A stretch of DNA of 24,917 nt from Deltaproteobacteria bacterium (GTDB lineage Bacteria > Desulfobacterota > Desulfofervidia > Desulfofervidales > DG-60): NCBI GenBank assembly GCA_021163945.1, contig JAGGTC010000149.1:1-24917 (forward strand), written 5' to 3'. This document shows positions 7,298-15,710 of the stretch, one piece after another. The notes under the pieces were generated by a model. That model worked only from the letters and a program-made list of their open reading frames with translations, had not been told where the DNA came from and made no database searches. The stretch's first letter is position 1. Each line of letters opens with the position of its first letter. A program made the position numbers and the translations under genes.

Positions 7298-8788
7298 TTA
7301 AATTTTCCCCTCTTCTAAGCACTTTATGAACTTATCAACCAATTCTGGGTCAAATTGCGTACCTGCCCCCTTCTTTAACTCGGCTATGGCCTCTTCCTTT
7401 GTCAAGGCCTTTCTATAAGGTCTGTCAGTAATCATAGCAGAATAGGCATCTGCAATTCCAATAATCCTGGCAAGTAAAGGTATGTCCTTTCCCTTTAACC
7501 CCTCTGGGTAACCCTTGCCGTCATACCTCTCATGGTGATACTTTATAGCATCTATTACATAATCTCGATAAGGTGGAGGGCCATTTAACATCATAGCACC
7601 AAGTCTTGGGTGCTGTTTGATTAGTTCAAACTCCTCTTTTTCTAAAGGTCCTGGTTTTCTTAAGATACTCTCTGGTATGCCAATCTTTCCAATATCGTGA
7701 AGTAAGGCCGCAATCCGCAAGGCCTCTATCTCCTCTTTGGGGAGATTTATCTCCTTTGCCAAGGTGAGAGAAAGTTTGGTAACAAGCTCAGAGTGGGCCT
7801 TAGTATAATGGTCTTTACCATTTACTGCTGTGACAAGGCCCTCAAGGACATTAAGCGTTGGTCTTTTTGCCAATAAGTATTCTTTGACCTCTGGCACACT
7901 TACAGAGACTACGGTCTTTCCAAATTGCTTTGATTTATACATCCTCTTATCGGCCAAGGTAATGAGCTCTTGTGGGACCATGCTATCGAATGGATAAGTA
8001 GCTACCCCAATGCTTAAACGAATAGGGATATTTATGATATTTCCATTTACTTCAAGTCTTTGCTCTCGCATCTTCTCACAGATCCTTTGGGCTATATTCT
8101 TTGCCTTTTCTCCATCGGTATAGGGCAAGATAATCAGGAACTCATCCCCACCATACCGGCCTATTAAATCTACTGATCTACAAGATTTTTTTAAAAGATT
8201 TGCTATATTTTTAAGAACTTTATCCCCAACTAGATGACCGTAGGCATCATTTATAAGCTTTAGGTCATCCACATCCAACATCATTACTGAAAATACCTCT
8301 TCCTTTCTCCTGGCCCTCTGGATTTCATTTTCTAAGAGTTCATTAATCCTGCGGCGATTAAACAGACCAGTTAGAGGATCCCTTTCAGCCAAAACCTTCA
8401 TCTTTTCGGCAAGCATCATATATTCATTTTTAAGCCTCCTTTCATCAGATATGATGTCCCAAAACAGCCGGGCACCTATATGCCCTATAAGCTGGACATT
8501 GTATGGCATGGTTTGCCTGACACTGTCATAGACCCCCCAATCACCCGTAAGTTCTATAATAAGATCCAGGCCTTGCAGTTTATAAAGTTCCCTAAAGTCA
8601 GCAGTAGTGTATATACCTCTTTCCCTTGCAGACTTGATTCCCTCTGCATCTGGATTTATATCAGCTACACCTATAACCTTTATTTTCAACTCTCTCCGCT
8701 CTACCATCTCCAGTATCTCCTTACAACGCCTTCCACCACCAACAATAGCTACCTTTAAGGTTTTATTCATTTTACTTAAAATTAGCAT
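7298..8788 (-). CDS. Rossmann-fold / GGDEF / HD-GYP cyclic-di-GMP signalling protein
   Basis: This 496-residue cytosolic protein joins three modules. Residues about 11-115 form a Rossmann-like nucleotide-binding domain (KVAIVGGGRRC, then GVADINPDAEG and IIELTGD), resembling the NAD-binding part of dehydrogenases. Residues 130-295 are a GGDEF diguanylate cyclase with an intact GGDEF at 213-217 and an RSVD inhibitory site at 204-207, exactly five residues upstream. Residues 315-496 are an HD-GYP phosphodiesterase with HD at 364-365 and HHERYDGKGYPEGL around 418-431, including GYP at 426-428. Both catalytic centres look complete, so it could both make and break cyclic-di-GMP, with the Rossmann domain as a possible sensor of a dinucleotide. 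No membrane segment is seen. The ATG at 8788 is used; MNKTLKV at 8770 is an alternative start and neither has a clear ribosome-binding site. Confidence 0.9.
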   Translation of the reverse strand: MLILSKMNKTLKVAIVGGGRRCKEILEMVERRELKIKVIGVADINPDAEGIKSARERGIYTTADFRELYKLQGLDLIIELTGDWGVYDSVRQTMPYNVQLIGHIGARLFWDIISDERRLKNEYMMLAEKMKVLAERDPLTGLFNRRRINELLENEIQRARRKEEVFSVMMLDVDDLKLINDAYGHLVGDKVLKNIANLLKKSCRSVDLIGRYGGDEFLIILPYTDGEKAKNIAQRICEKMREQRLEVNGNIINIPIRLSIGVATYPFDSMVPQELITLADKRMYKSKQFGKTVVSVSVPEVKEYLLAKRPTLNVLEGLVTAVNGKDHYTKAHSELVTKLSLTLAKEINLPKEEIEALRIAALLHDIGKIGIPESILRKPGPLEKEEFELIKQHPRLGAMMLNGPPPYRDYVIDAIKYHHERYDGKGYPEGLKGKDIPLLARIIGIADAYSAMITDRPYRKALTKEEAIAELKKGAGTQFDPELVDKFIKCLEEGKI

Positions 8789-8796
8789 AGAGCAAA

Positions 8797-8825
8797 AGCA
8801 AAAGCAACATTAATGGTATTGACAA
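8797..8825 (-). promoter_or_regulatory. Possible weak promoter for the GGDEF/HD-GYP gene
   Basis: On the minus strand, TTGTCA (8825-8820) and TTTGCT (8802-8797) are 17 bases apart, with 8 bases to the ATG at 8788. The -10 match is poor. The -35 box overlaps the TTGACA of the divergent gene. The short direct repeat of GCAAAA units at 8792-8806 lies here. Confidence 0.22.
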
Positions 8826-8846
8826 GCCACTCTTTTTCTGATACAA
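8819..8846 (+). promoter_or_regulatory. Putative promoter for the PxxKW-trp-moeA-ftsY cluster
   Basis: An exact TTGACA at 8819-8824 is followed after 15-16 bases by a weak -10 candidate (GATACA/ATACAA, 8840-8846). This would leave a leader of about 30 bases containing the AAGGAGG site at 8869-8875. I see no leader peptide with Trp codons and no attenuator hairpin, and cannot identify a TRAP or TrpR site. Confidence 0.35.
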
Positions 8847-8881
8847 AGCCCGCCTGATAAAATCCCTTAAGGAGGTAAGAG

Positions 8882-9169
8882 ATGCTAGAGTGTGAGACTG
8901 TGAAGAAGGGAACCCCCTGCCCATTTATGACACCCAAGGGGTGTAGCTTTAACGGGGGGTCCTGCCGTGTTATAGTGGAGCAATGTGAGGGTTGTGCCAA
9001 CATTATAGAGCTCCCTACAGGGAGGTATTGCCGTAAGTGCCCAGACCCATCTGCCAAGTGGCGTTTTGGAAGGTGTAATATGGCTACGCATATCAAAAAC
9101 AACAATAATAAAGGCAGCAGGCATATCAACCCACTTAAGGCAGCCAAGAGAAAGACAAAAGGCAGATAA
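8882..9169 (+). CDS. PxxKW-family cysteine-rich protein
   Basis: This 95-residue protein has nine cysteines in its first 65 residues (4, 13, 21, 28, 35, 38, 50, 53, 65), with CxxC pairs at 35/38 and 50/53 and the sequence CPDPSAKW (53-60) that names the PxxKW family. The tail after residue 68 is basic and low in complexity. The cysteine layout suggests bound zinc or an iron-sulphur cluster, but nothing in the sequence decides which, and the family has no known function to my knowledge. It has a perfect AAGGAGG site 6 bases before the ATG. It is followed after three bases by trpC, so it is probably the first gene of the tryptophan-molybdopterin-ftsY transcription unit. Confidence 0.82.
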   Translation: MLECETVKKGTPCPFMTPKGCSFNGGSCRVIVEQCEGCANIIELPTGRYCRKCPDPSAKWRFGRCNMATHIKNNNNKGSRHINPLKAAKRKTKGR

Positions 9170-9172
9170 AGA

Positions 9173-9946
9173 ATGTCCATTTTAAGGGAGATTGTTGACT
9201 ATAAAAAGGCTGAGGTTGAGGTATTAAAGAAAAAAAGGCCCATAAGGGAAGAGGAGATAAGGGCTAGGCAATTTCATCATGTATTTTCAAGGGCCCTTAT
9301 TGGGCCCGATAAAATAAGCATTATCGCTGAGATCAAAAGGGCCTCACCCTCTTTGGGGCCTATCCGCCCTTCTCTTGAGCCAGGAAGAATTGCTAGCATC
9401 TATGAAAAAAATGGTGCAGCCGCTATCTCTGTCTTAACAGAAAGGCATTTTTTTAAGGGTGATATAGATTATTTGCCCTTGATAAAAAAGGAGGTAAGTC
9501 TACCAATTTTAAGAAAGGACTTTATCATTGATTCTTATCAGGTATATGAATCGAATATCTATGGGGCAGATGCTATCTTATTAATTGTAAGTATACTACC
9601 GCCTGATCTATTAAAAGACCTAATTGTGCTTACCAATGAGCTTGGTATGGAGGCACTTGTAGAGGTACATAATAGGGAGGAATTGGAAAAGGCAATTTTG
9701 GCAGGGGCAGATATAATTGGTGTAAACAACCGTGATTTGAAGACCTTAAAGATAGATCTAAATACTAGCTTGGAGCTAATTAAATATATCCCTCAAGAAA
9801 AGGTCACTGTTGTAGAGAGCGGGATAAATACCAAAGAGGAATTGCTAACACTAGAGGAGGCAGGATTTGATGCTGCCCTTATAGGGACAGCCCTGATGAA
9901 GGCAAGGGATATAGGAGAAAAGCTTAGGGAATTTACAGGCATATAA
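9173..9946 (+). CDS. trpC: Indole-3-glycerol phosphate synthase
   Basis: TrpC closes the ring of 1-(2-carboxyphenylamino)-1-deoxyribulose-5-phosphate to indole-3-glycerol phosphate, with loss of CO2 and water, in tryptophan synthesis. The 257-residue TIM barrel shows the family motifs IIAEIKRASPSLGPI, ISVLTERHFFKGD, LRKDFIIDSYQVYE, ADAILLIVSIL, ALVEVHNREEL, GVNNRDLKTL and VVESGI, which cover the usual catalytic Lys and Glu positions. It is monofunctional, not fused to TrpF. The start is three bases after the PxxKW stop with no strong ribosome-binding site, suggesting coupling to that gene. Confidence 0.96.
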   Translation: MSILREIVDYKKAEVEVLKKKRPIREEEIRARQFHHVFSRALIGPDKISIIAEIKRASPSLGPIRPSLEPGRIASIYEKNGAAAISVLTERHFFKGDIDYLPLIKKEVSLPILRKDFIIDSYQVYESNIYGADAILLIVSILPPDLLKDLIVLTNELGMEALVEVHNREELEKAILAGADIIGVNNRDLKTLKIDLNTSLELIKYIPQEKVTVVESGINTKEELLTLEEAGFDAALIGTALMKARDIGEKLREFTGI

Positions 9947-9947
9947 C

Positions 9948-9976
9948 TTGTCTATTTTTTTAATTAGTGGTATCTT
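9948..9976 (+). promoter_or_regulatory. Possible internal promoter before trpF
   Basis: TTGTCT (9948-9953) and TATCTT (9971-9976) are 17 bases apart in the 36-base gap between trpC and trpF. The -10-like box ends 6 bases before the GTG of trpF, which has no ribosome-binding site. Each box matches 4 of 6. Confidence 0.3.
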
Positions 9977-9982
9977 TTTATT

Positions 9983-10609
9983 GTGTCTAGGCCTCGTCTT
10001 AAGATCTGTGGGATAACCAGGCTAGAGGATGCCCTCCTTTTGACATCCTTGGGTGTGCATGCCTTGGGATTTATATTTTTTCCAAAGAGCCCACGCTACA
10101 TAAGCCCAGAGAAGGCCACAGAGATTACCTCTAAAGTCCCACCATTTGTCCAAATAGTAGGGGTATTTGTCAATGAAGAGAGGGAGAGGATTAGAGAAAT
10201 TGCTAGATTTTGCAATTTAGATATAATTCAACTGCATGGCATGGAATCACCAATGTTTTGTGAGGAATTGGGACTGCCTACAATTAAGGCCATCCGCATA
10301 AGGGATGAGACCGACCTTGATTCTATCCCAAAATACAGGGGGAAAGTAAAAGGGATTTTGCTAGATACCTATAGAAAGGAGATACCTGGTGGCACTGGTA
10401 AGGTTTTTGACTGGGACCTGGCAGTAAAGGCAAAGAGATTTGGCATCCCGATTATCCTTTCAGGGGGTCTAAGACCAGACAATATAAAATTGGCTATAGA
10501 GAGGGTGAGGCCATATGCCTTAGATGTAAACAGTGGGGTAGAGAGGGCACCAGGGATAAAGGATAAAAAGTTGATAAAGGAGCTAATAGATATATGGAAA
10601 AAATCATAA
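9983..10609 (+). CDS. trpF: Phosphoribosylanthranilate isomerase
   Basis: TrpF performs the Amadori rearrangement of N-(5-phosphoribosyl)anthranilate to the substrate of TrpC. The 208-residue barrel has KICGITRLEDA (general-base Cys) at the start, ALGFIFFPKSPRYI, VGVFVNE, IQLHG, LLDTY (general-acid Asp), PGGTGKVFDW and LSGGLRPDNI. The GTG at 9983 is the only sensible start in frame and has no Shine-Dalgarno sequence. A promoter-like pair just upstream suggests an independent or leaderless start. The end overlaps trpB by 16 bases. Confidence 0.95.
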   Translation: MSRPRLKICGITRLEDALLLTSLGVHALGFIFFPKSPRYISPEKATEITSKVPPFVQIVGVFVNEERERIREIARFCNLDIIQLHGMESPMFCEELGLPTIKAIRIRDETDLDSIPKYRGKVKGILLDTYRKEIPGGTGKVFDWDLAVKAKRFGIPIILSGGLRPDNIKLAIERVRPYALDVNSGVERAPGIKDKKLIKELIDIWKKS

Positions 10610-11793
10610 ATTTACCTGATAGATCAGGGCATTTTGGAATTTATGGTGGAAAATATGTGCCAGAGACACTTATGCCACTCCTCTCAGAGCTTGAGGGGGC
10701 ATACAAAGAGGCAAAGAGGGATCCTGAATTTAAAAGGGAACTTTCATACTACTTAAAAAACTATGTAGGAAGGCCCTCACCACTCTATTTTGCAAAGAGG
10801 CTTACAGATTATTTGGGCGGGGCAAAGATATATCTAAAGAGGGAGGACTTAAACCATACAGGGGCACACAAGATAAACAACACCATAGGCCAGGCACTTC
10901 TCTCAAGGAGGATGGGGAAGAGAAGGGTGATTGCAGAGACAGGGGCAGGTCAGCATGGGGTAGCTACAGCTACTGCCTGTGCCCTCTTGGGCCTAGAGTG
11001 TGTAGTCTATATGGGGGAAGAGGATATAAAGAGGCAGGCCATGAATGTGTTTCGCATGAAGACATTGGGGGCTGAGGTAATCCCTGTAAGACAAGGGAGC
11101 TGTACACTAAAAGATGCCATAAATGAGGCCATCAGAGATTGGGTTACGAATGTAAGGACTACCTATTATCTTATTGGTTCTGTAGTTGGGCCACACCCCT
11201 ATCCCATGATGATAAGGGACTTCCAATCGATAATAGGCATTGAGACAAAAAGGCAGATCCTAAAGATAGAGGGGAGATTGCCGGACTATATTATTGCCTG
11301 TGTAGGTGGTGGGAGCAACTCCATGGGCATATTTTATCCGTTTAGGAATGATAATGTAAAGTTTATCGGGGTTGAGGCAGGGGGGCTGGGTCTGGAGACA
11401 GGTAAACACTCAGCTACACTCTCTGCCGGGGAGGTTGGTATACTGCATGGGGCCATGAGCTATCTATTGCAGACAGAGGATGGCCAAATTACACCTACAC
11501 ACTCCATTGCCCCAGGGCTTGATTATCCCGGTGTAGGCCCAGAGCATAGTTATTATAAGGATAAAAATCTGGCCATCTATACCACTGTTACAGACGATGA
11601 GGCACTTGAGGCATTTTACCTCCTCTCAAGGATTGAGGGGCTTATCCCTGCCTTAGAGAGTGCCCATGCTGTAAGCTATGCCATAAAACTTGCCCCAAAA
11701 CTCTCTAGGGATGAGATAATTGTTGTAAACCTCTCTGGGAGGGGGGATAAAGATCTAGATATTGTATTTAAAAAAAGAGATGAGTCACATTAG
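10594..11793 (+). CDS. trpB: Tryptophan synthase beta subunit
   Basis: TrpB uses pyridoxal phosphate to join serine and indole into tryptophan and works as an alpha2-beta2 complex with TrpA, which channels indole to it. The 399-residue protein is the standard TrpB1 type. It shows KREDLNHTGAHKINN with the PLP lysine at 93, AETGAGQHG with the catalytic Glu at 115, and the phosphate-binding VGGGSNSMG at about 237-245. HSIAPGLDYPGVGPEH and VVNLSGRGDKD follow near the C-terminus. AAAGGAG lies 11 bases before the ATG, within the trpF end. The anthranilate-branch genes trpE, trpG and trpD are not in the window. Confidence 0.97.
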   Translation: MEKIINLPDRSGHFGIYGGKYVPETLMPLLSELEGAYKEAKRDPEFKRELSYYLKNYVGRPSPLYFAKRLTDYLGGAKIYLKREDLNHTGAHKINNTIGQALLSRRMGKRRVIAETGAGQHGVATATACALLGLECVVYMGEEDIKRQAMNVFRMKTLGAEVIPVRQGSCTLKDAINEAIRDWVTNVRTTYYLIGSVVGPHPYPMMIRDFQSIIGIETKRQILKIEGRLPDYIIACVGGGSNSMGIFYPFRNDNVKFIGVEAGGLGLETGKHSATLSAGEVGILHGAMSYLLQTEDGQITPTHSIAPGLDYPGVGPEHSYYKDKNLAIYTTVTDDEALEAFYLLSRIEGLIPALESAHAVSYAIKLAPKLSRDEIIVVNLSGRGDKDLDIVFKKRDESH

Positions 11794-12571
11794 GGCAGTC
11801 TTTAAGACATTAAAAAGGAAGGGGCGCAGGGCCCTGATCCCATTTATTACTGCTGGAGACCCAGATCTAGAGACCACAAAACAATTAATATTCTCCATTG
11901 AGAAGTCCGGGGGTGATATCCTAGAATTGGGTGTCCCGTTTTCTGATCCACTGGCAGATGGCCCTACTATTCAGGCATCTTCCCAGCGTGCCTTAAAAAA
12001 TGGGGTAAATCTTGAAAAGATCTTGGCACTAGTAGAGGAGATCAGGCCAAAGGTAAAGATGCCCATTGTGCTTATGAGCTATTACAATCCCCTGTTTAGA
12101 TTTGGATTGGAGAGGCTTGCCGATTATTCAAGAGAGATAGGGGTAGATGGATTCATCATCCCAGATTTACCTGTGGAAGAGGGCGATAATTGGTTAAGGA
12201 TTGCCAAGTCAAGAGGGATAGATACCATATTTCTTGTTGCCCCAACCACCTCCTCTTCTAGGGCATATAAGATTGCAAGAAAGAGCACAGGTTTTATATA
12301 TTATGTCTCACTTACAGGGGTAACCGGGGCAAGGGAGAGGTTGCCTGAGGGTTTAATAGAGAGTCTAACAAGATTGAGGAAAATAACAAAAAAGCCTATA
12401 GCCGTTGGGTTTGGTATCTCCTCACCAGAACATATAAAGATGCTTACACCCTATGCCGATGGCCTTATTGTGGGAAGTGCTATAGTGCGCCTTATAGAAA
12501 GGGCCAAAGATCTAGAGGATGCCTGCACAAAGGTATCTAGGTTTGTCTCTTCCTTGGCAGATGCCCTATGA
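11780..12571 (+). CDS. trpA: Tryptophan synthase alpha subunit
   Basis: TrpA splits indole-3-glycerol phosphate into indole and glyceraldehyde-3-phosphate. From the ATG at 11780 the catalytic residues fall at Glu49 (ILELGVPFSDP) and Asp60 (LADGPTIQ), the same numbers as in the E. coli enzyme, which supports this start. An upstream in-frame TTG at 11762 would add six residues and is not needed. Other family motifs are MSYYNPLFRFG, GFIIPDLPVEE, IFLVAPTTSSSR, IYYVSLTGVTGAR, VGFGISSPEH and GLIVGSAIV. It overlaps trpB by 14 bases and moeA by four bases (ATGA). Confidence 0.96.
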   Translation: MSHIRAVFKTLKRKGRRALIPFITAGDPDLETTKQLIFSIEKSGGDILELGVPFSDPLADGPTIQASSQRALKNGVNLEKILALVEEIRPKVKMPIVLMSYYNPLFRFGLERLADYSREIGVDGFIIPDLPVEEGDNWLRIAKSRGIDTIFLVAPTTSSSRAYKIARKSTGFIYYVSLTGVTGARERLPEGLIESLTRLRKITKKPIAVGFGISSPEHIKMLTPYADGLIVGSAIVRLIERAKDLEDACTKVSRFVSSLADAL

Positions 12572-13800
12572 TGAAGGGTTTTTTCTCTACTAAGCTTCCC
12601 AAAGAGGTATCTGAATTTATAGTAAAATTTGATTCAGTAGGTGCAGAGGTTGTTTCCATAGAAAGGGCACTTGGGAGGGTGCTGGCTGAGGATGTATCTT
12701 CCCCTATAAATATCCCTGGTTTTGACCGTTCTACAGTAGATGGGTATGCAGTGAATTCCAAGGATACATTTGGTGCCTCAGAGGCAGTACCTGCCTGGCT
12801 TAAGGTAATTGGTGAGGTAAAGATGGGGGAGGTGCCCCACCTTAAGATTGATAGGGGTGAGGCTATTAGGATCTCTACTGGGGGGATGCTCCCCCAAGGG
12901 GCAGATGCAGTAGTAATGTTAGAGCATACCCATTTTATAGATGAGACCACCATTGAGGTCCTCAGGCCTGTAGCACCCTTTGAGCATATAATTGGATTTG
13001 ATGAAGATTTTAAGGAAAATGAGCAGGTCTTTAAAAGTGGTCACAGGTTACGCCCCCAGGATTTGGGCATACTGGCAGCAATAGGAAAATCAGAGGTCTC
13101 TGTCTATAAAAGGCCTGTTATCTCTATCATCTCTACTGGGGATGAGATAATCCCCATTAAGCAAACACCAAGATTAGGACAAATAAGGGATATAAATTCT
13201 TATACACTCTCTGCGATGGTGGAGGAGGCAGGGGGGATAGCTTTGAGGATGGGGATAGTAAGGGATGATATCAAGGAATTAAAAAAGGTGTGTAAAGAGG
13301 CCATAGATAAAACAGATATGGTACTTATCTCTGGTGGTAGTTCAGTTGGCACCAGGGATTATGTATTAGAGGCAATAAGCTCTTTTAAAGACAGTGAAAT
13401 TCTGTTTCATGGGGTATCTATTAGCCCAGGTAAGCCTACTATCTTGGCCAGGATAAGAGATAAGGCAATATGGGGGCTACCTGGCCAAGTCACCTCAGCC
13501 ATGATCGTATTTTTGTTGTTTATTAAAAGGCAAATTCAGTGGATAGGGGGAGAACGTCTATTTCCAATTTCATCTAAAGGGATAAGGGCCAAGATGGCCA
13601 GAAATATCGCCTCGGCCCAAGGTCGTGAGGATTACATCAGGGTAAGATTGAAAAAAAGGGAGAAAGAGATATTGGCTGAGCCAATCTTTGGCAAATCTGG
13701 CCTTATTTCCCCTATGATTAGGGCAGATGGGCTGGTAAGGGTTGATATAAATAAAGAAGGACTTTACAAGGGAGAAGAGGTGGAGGTAATCCTATTTTGA
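12568..13800 (+). CDS. moeA: Molybdopterin molybdenumtransferase MoeA
   Basis: MoeA inserts molybdate (or tungstate) into adenylylated molybdopterin to form the active cofactor. The 410-residue protein has the full domain order, with PGFDRSTVDGYAV near residue 50, ISTGGMLPQGADAVVMLEHT at 103-122, ISTGDEIIPI around 189-198, SGGSSVGTRDYV around 254-265, SPGKPT near 288 and a C-terminal beta domain. The usual GLPGNPVSA signature reads GLPGQVTSA here. It starts within the trpA stop (ATGATG) and overlaps the next moeA-like gene by four bases. Together with that paralogue it could give separate Mo and W handling, but the sequence does not prove which metal each uses. Confidence 0.93.
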   Translation: MMKGFFSTKLPKEVSEFIVKFDSVGAEVVSIERALGRVLAEDVSSPINIPGFDRSTVDGYAVNSKDTFGASEAVPAWLKVIGEVKMGEVPHLKIDRGEAIRISTGGMLPQGADAVVMLEHTHFIDETTIEVLRPVAPFEHIIGFDEDFKENEQVFKSGHRLRPQDLGILAAIGKSEVSVYKRPVISIISTGDEIIPIKQTPRLGQIRDINSYTLSAMVEEAGGIALRMGIVRDDIKELKKVCKEAIDKTDMVLISGGSSVGTRDYVLEAISSFKDSEILFHGVSISPGKPTILARIRDKAIWGLPGQVTSAMIVFLLFIKRQIQWIGGERLFPISSKGIRAKMARNIASAQGREDYIRVRLKKREKEILAEPIFGKSGLISPMIRADGLVRVDINKEGLYKGEEVEVILF

Positions 13801-15710
13801 GACGCCATATCTATCTTAAAATGAAATCATTAGAAGAGGCAAAGGAGATATTCTTTCAACAATTTGACTTTACCAATTTTTTAAAATCAGAGAAGATCCC
13901 TACTGAGGCCTCTTTGGGGAGGATCACCGCAAAGCCTATATTTTCTAAGCTTTCATCACCCTATTTTCATGGGGCGGCCATGGATGGATTTGCTATTAAG
14001 GCAGAGGATACATTTGGGGCCAAAGAGGATGCACCAAAGAGATTAAAAATAGGAGATAAGGCATTTCCCATAAATACAGGCCAACCGCTGCCAAGGGACA
14101 CAAATGCAGTGGTCATGATTGAGGATGTACTTGAGGAGGGTGGTTATATTGAGATAAGAAAGGCCGTATATCCTTGGCAAAATGTAAGAAAGGTTGGTGA
14201 AGATATTGTTGCCACAGAGCTTATAATCCCACAAAATCACAAGATCACTGCCTATGATATCTCGGCCCTTTTAGAGGGGGGTATATTTGATGTAGTGGTA
14301 AAAGAGAGGCCTAGGGTGATCATTATCCCTACAGGGGATGAGCTTGTGCCTATAGAAAGGGCCTATTCACTAAAGTCAGGTAAGGTAATTGAGTCAAATT
14401 CTTGGATGCTTAAGGCCCTTTTAGAAGAGGCTGGGGCAATTTGTGAAAAGTGGCCTATTGTTCCTGATAAATACGAAATTATATATCAGACTCTCAAAGA
14501 GGCAGTTGAGGCAGATGCACATCTAGTAATTATTCTAGCAGGTTCTTCGGCTGGAAGCCATGATTATACGGCCTCTGCCCTTAAGGAATTGGGTGAGGTA
14601 TTTGTTCATGGTATAGCCATGATGCCAGGAAAACCTACTATTTTGGCAAAGGTAAACAATAGGCCAGTGGTGGGAAACCCTGGCTACCCTGTCTCAGCGG
14701 CCATCTCCTTTGAGCAGGTCATTCTACCGCTTCTATCCCATATGCAAGGGACTTTTTATGAAAGAAGGAAGAGGATAAATGTTATACCTTCCTGCCCCCT
14801 GCCTTCAAAACTTGGAATTGATGAATTTTTACGTGTAAAGTTGGGCAAAGTAGGGGAAAACTTTATTGCCACACCTCTTCCACGTGCTGCGGGTGCCATT
14901 ACTACACTTACAAGGGCACATGGTATTATCATTATTCCTTCTAATAAAGAAGGTATTGCTGAGGATGAGCAGGTTGAGGCAGAGCTTTTGGTCCCTGAAG
15001 AAGAGATTGCCAATAACTTGGTAATTATTGGTAGCCATGATTTGACAATAGACCTACTGGCTACAGAGGTAAGGAGGATAGACCCATTTTTAAGCATTTC
15101 TTCTAGCAATGTGGGCAGCTTGGGCGGGATTTTGGCCTTAAAAAAGGGAAAGGCCCATCTGGCAACCTCCCATCTATTTGATCCAGATACAGGTACATAT
15201 AATCTAACTTATATAGATAAATATCTAAAGGGCATGCCTGTTAAGGTGATTAATCTAGTAATTAGGCATCAAGGATTGATTATCCCAAGGGGAAACCCCA
15301 AGCATATAAAGGGTTTGGAGGATTTGACTAGGTCAGATATTACATTTATAAATCGTCAAAGGGGTGCTGGTACTAGGGTCTTATTAGATTATAAACTTGG
15401 CCTTTTGGGGATAGAGCCATCACAGATAAGGGGCTATGAAGATGAGGAATTTTCCCATATGGCCGTGGCAGTAGATGTATTAAGTGGCAGGGCGGATGTG
15501 GGTTTGGGTATTTATGCTGCAGCCAAGGCACTTTCACTTGATTTTATCCCTATAGCCAAGGAAGAGTATGACATAATAATCCCAGAACCATTTCTTGAAG
15601 ACAGAAAGGTTAAAATCCTACTTGAGGCAGTTAATTCAAATGAGTTTAAGAAGAAGGTATTAGAGATGGGTGGTTATGAAATTACCAAAACAGGCATGGT
15701 AAAATCATGA
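13797..15710 (+). CDS. MoeA paralogue with C-terminal periplasmic-binding-protein-like domain
   Basis: The 637-residue protein has an N-terminal MoeA part, about residues 10-400, with HGAAMDGFAIKAEDTFGA, INTGQPLPRDTNAVVMIED, IIPTGDELVPIE, AGSSAGSHDYT, MPGKPTILAKV and VVGNPGYPVSAA. It is followed by about 230 residues of a PBP-like domain (IIGSHDLTIDLLATEV..., HLFDPDTGTYN, VIRHQGLIIPRGNPKHIKG, INRQRGAGTRVLLDY, GRADVGLGIYAAA). That domain resembles substrate-binding proteins of molybdate/tungstate-type transporters, but it has no signal peptide and is cytosolic. I use the TTG at 13797, which has GGAGG 10 bases upstream and overlaps the moeA stop. The next ATG, at 13821, lacks a ribosome-binding site. 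The fused domain may sense or present oxyanion or cofactor, which is inference. Confidence 0.9.
   Translation: MRRHIYLKMKSLEEAKEIFFQQFDFTNFLKSEKIPTEASLGRITAKPIFSKLSSPYFHGAAMDGFAIKAEDTFGAKEDAPKRLKIGDKAFPINTGQPLPRDTNAVVMIEDVLEEGGYIEIRKAVYPWQNVRKVGEDIVATELIIPQNHKITAYDISALLEGGIFDVVVKERPRVIIIPTGDELVPIERAYSLKSGKVIESNSWMLKALLEEAGAICEKWPIVPDKYEIIYQTLKEAVEADAHLVIILAGSSAGSHDYTASALKELGEVFVHGIAMMPGKPTILAKVNNRPVVGNPGYPVSAAISFEQVILPLLSHMQGTFYERRKRINVIPSCPLPSKLGIDEFLRVKLGKVGENFIATPLPRAAGAITTLTRAHGIIIIPSNKEGIAEDEQVEAELLVPEEEIANNLVIIGSHDLTIDLLATEVRRIDPFLSISSSNVGSLGGILALKKGKAHLATSHLFDPDTGTYNLTYIDKYLKGMPVKVINLVIRHQGLIIPRGNPKHIKGLEDLTRSDITFINRQRGAGTRVLLDYKLGLLGIEPSQIRGYEDEEFSHMAVAVDVLSGRADVGLGIYAAAKALSLDFIPIAKEEYDIIIPEPFLEDRKVKILLEAVNSNEFKKKVLEMGGYEITKTGMVKS

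Noticed and set aside
8790..8806. Short tandem GCAAAA units as a repeat array
   Set aside because: There are only about two and a half copies of six bases, which is likely chance in an AT-rich leader.
8826..8881. Trp leader peptide or attenuator upstream of the PxxKW-trp cluster
   Set aside because: There is no short reading frame with Trp codons and no alternative hairpins in the roughly 30-60 base leader.
9951..9962. T-rich run after trpC as an intrinsic terminator
   Set aside because: No GC-rich hairpin precedes it, and trpF continues the pathway in the same direction.
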